This document shows positions 6,315 through 7,762 of a stretch of 7,762 nt of DNA, piece by piece. The notes under the pieces are model-generated. The model was not told the DNA's origin and searched no databases. It saw only the letters and a list, made by a program, of their open reading frames with translations. The DNA is from JAJFTV01 sp964426355. GTDB lineage: Bacteria; Chloroflexota; Anaerolineae; Anaerolineales; Anaerolineaceae. The position numbers and the translations under genes are program-made. The DNA is taken from NCBI GenBank assembly GCA_964426355.1, contig CAYRRA010000197.1, positions 1-7,762 on the forward strand, written 5' to 3'. Numbering within the stretch: position 1 is the first letter of the stretch; each line of letters begins with the position of its first letter.

Positions 6315-7682
6315 TTATAAAATATACACGCTTTGAAACAGTCCAAAAAGGATGAGCATTGCACAAATCCCCAGAAAAGCCACCCTGGGTAAACCGGTCT
6401 TAATTTTTGAATAGAAAAATACAACTGGCACCCAGATGAATGGTAAAGTGAAAACAAGGTATTCCCATTTTGTATCGTTGGCTTTTGCTGGGTTGAACTG
6501 ATATTGCGATGAGGCGACCAGATACATCAAACCGAGCAGCAGGGGAAGAAAACCCATTATCAAGACGGAAATTGTCTCAGATCGATTTTTTTGATTTTTC
6601 CATGCTTTCACCAACAAAAATACCATTATTATGATAAGGGATAGGAAAAAAAGCAACGAGAATATGCTGCCTGCCTGCTGGCGGCGAAGAAAATACACAC
6701 TTTCTGATGGAGGTGGTGTGTATTTGTAATGATTATACCTGTACCGCCAATAATCACCGAAAAAATCCGCAATCAATATGGCGGACATAGAGGTTTTTAG
6801 CTCCTCTCTGTAGGGAGTCAGCAACACTTTTTTGATAGGAAAAGTAGAGAAAAAAGAGATCGGCGCTTTATGGGCATATCTTGGATCTTCAGTCGCAGGC
6901 GTTGACAGGAAGAAATTTCCTGTCAGCTTATACCAACCGAATACCACGACGGCAAACGCAATAACGAAGAATATTCCAGTATGAATGATCTTCCATACAT
7001 TTTCTTTGCTGCGGATTTTTTTGTAAAAAAAGAAAATAAAGGCGGTGGCTATGATAGCAAGCGCTCCAACTTTCTGAAAGACAAGAAGAACAGCGAGGAT
7101 TTGGAATAGAAGAAAGCATAGGATGGATTTAACTGTATTTACTTTCTTTGTCTCACAAAATATCCGATATCCAAGTAGAAAAATCCAGGGGCTTATTGCA
7201 AGCTGGATGTTTTCCGGGCGGACCATATTGAGTGAACTGTGTAAAGGAACCATTGAACCGGTTAGCGCTACCCCAAGAAGGTTTTGTGTCCTCGAAAACC
7301 CCAGTTTTTTTCCAATTGAATATATGCCTACGAGGAGTATGATGGCAAGTATAAAATTCCCCAATCCTACAAGATGACCCATTTGTGAATCCGGGATTGT
7401 TCCGTTCACAAACGGAGGAAATAACACTATAAATATTAAGTACCAGGTTTGATATATCGGAGCGGCGTAGTACGAGGGGATTTTTCCATCCATCAAAGAA
7501 TAAATACCGTTTATGTGAAGATGAGGATCATGTTGTACCGATATGTCATAATGGAGAGGATTGATTATCCTTACTATAGCAGCCAATATGATGAGAAAGA
7601 TCAAACCATAATCCAGAAATCTCATTTCTTCAAAAATAGCTTTGATCTGACTTTTTATTTTTGTAAATGAATCTTTTATCAT
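6315..7682 (-). CDS. Multi-pass membrane protein resembling GT-C glycosyltransferases (ArnT/PMT-like)
   Basis: A 455-residue integral membrane protein with about 10-12 hydrophobic segments (clearest at about 25-41, 75-92, 105-122, 160-172, 185-220, 234-250, 340-358, 370-390, 407-423 and 432-450). The first large loop after segment 1 carries HYDISVQHDPHLHINGIYSL (44-63). An acidic residue in this loop is the mark of GT-C enzymes, which use polyprenyl- or dolichyl-phosphate sugars on the outer membrane face. RPENIQLAI (155-163) and KWEYLVFTLPFIW (405-417) resemble further GT-C elements, the latter near the usual RYxxxxxP position. A soluble-looking loop with FFGDYWRYRYNHYKY lies at 307-321. The ATG at 7682 forms an ATGA overlap with the ORF upstream. 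A TTG at 7691, three codons earlier, is possible but less likely. The remote family call is the weak point; a flippase or O-antigen polymerase-like role is the alternative. Confidence 0.65.
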   Translation of the reverse strand: MIKDSFTKIKSQIKAIFEEMRFLDYGLIFLIILAAIVRIINPLHYDISVQHDPHLHINGIYSLMDGKIPSYYAAPIYQTWYLIFIVLFPPFVNGTIPDSQMGHLVGLGNFILAIILLVGIYSIGKKLGFSRTQNLLGVALTGSMVPLHSSLNMVRPENIQLAISPWIFLLGYRIFCETKKVNTVKSILCFLLFQILAVLLVFQKVGALAIIATAFIFFFYKKIRSKENVWKIIHTGIFFVIAFAVVVFGWYKLTGNFFLSTPATEDPRYAHKAPISFFSTFPIKKVLLTPYREELKTSMSAILIADFFGDYWRYRYNHYKYTPPPSESVYFLRRQQAGSIFSLLFFLSLIIIMVFLLVKAWKNQKNRSETISVLIMGFLPLLLGLMYLVASSQYQFNPAKANDTKWEYLVFTLPFIWVPVVFFYSKIKTGLPRVAFLGICAMLILFGLFQSVYIL

Positions 7683-7762
7683 GATCCACAAACCCGGTGA
7701 AAAATCGCACCATACTTGTTCTGAGAAGGCTTAACGATGAGTTTTTTTGTTCGATTATCCAT
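7679..7762 (-). CDS. 3' end of an unidentified ORF (or a 27-residue peptide)
   Basis: In the minus-strand frame the 27 codons from the window edge to a TGA at 7681-7679 are open. The stop overlaps the ATG of the membrane-protein gene as ATGA, the usual sign of two coupled genes. The codon at the very edge (7762-7760) is ATG, so the reading could be a complete short peptide starting MDNRTKKL, or just the tail of a longer gene. The sequence is basic, ends AIFHRVCGS, and matches no family I recognise. Confidence 0.4.
   Translation of the reverse strand: MDNRTKKLIVKPSQNKYGAIFHRVCGS

Overview
The window is bacterial DNA with all recognisable genes on the minus strand. It has two unrelated blocks separated by about 600 bases of decayed sequence. 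The organism cannot be fixed from the sequence. A zinc-ribbon/PQQ-propeller protein paired with a Hanks-type Ser/Thr kinase, next to a glycan locus of quite different base composition, would suit a Chloroflexota (Anaerolineae-like) genome, but that is an impression and not a proof.

Right block (about 2762-7762, transcribed leftwards): a tightly packed surface-polysaccharide or glycolipid operon. In order of transcription it holds the end of an unidentified ORF, a multi-membrane protein resembling GT-C glycosyltransferases, a SAM methyltransferase, a GT4 glycosyltransferase, a second SAM methyltransferase and a GT2 glycosyltransferase. Junctions are a 4-base ATGA overlap, a 9-base gap, a 2-base gap, an 8-base overlap and a 1-base gap, so translational coupling is likely. 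For three of these genes (GT4, second methyltransferase, GT2) a longer in-frame ORF would run into the upstream gene. The starts chosen here are the internal ATGs that fit these junctions. The operon promoter lies beyond the right edge. Sequence here is visibly AT-richer than the left block.

Middle (2150-2761): no intact gene. I read two relics on the minus strand. One is the N-terminal part of an IS1182-type transposase with two in-frame stops and a lost start (about 2337-2459). The other is the C-terminal end of an asparagine-synthase-like (AsnB) protein, overlapping the 3' end of the GT2 gene in another frame (about 2674-2814). Together they suggest that this is the edge of a rearranged, exchangeable glycan locus. 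The part next to 2149 holds the leader of the left operon, including two mutually exclusive hairpins, one of which would cover the Shine-Dalgarno sequence.

Left block (1-2149, transcribed leftwards): a GC-richer two-gene unit. First comes a 649-residue soluble protein with a zinc ribbon, a PQQ-type beta-propeller, a helical repeat segment and an Ig-like domain. After 50 bases follows the N-terminus of a Ser/Thr protein kinase, cut by the window edge. The pair looks like a signalling unit in which the multidomain protein is a partner or substrate of the kinase.

I see no CRISPR array, tRNA, rRNA or phage module. The points most worth a second look are the two gene relics, the multidomain kinase-neighbour protein and its leader structure.
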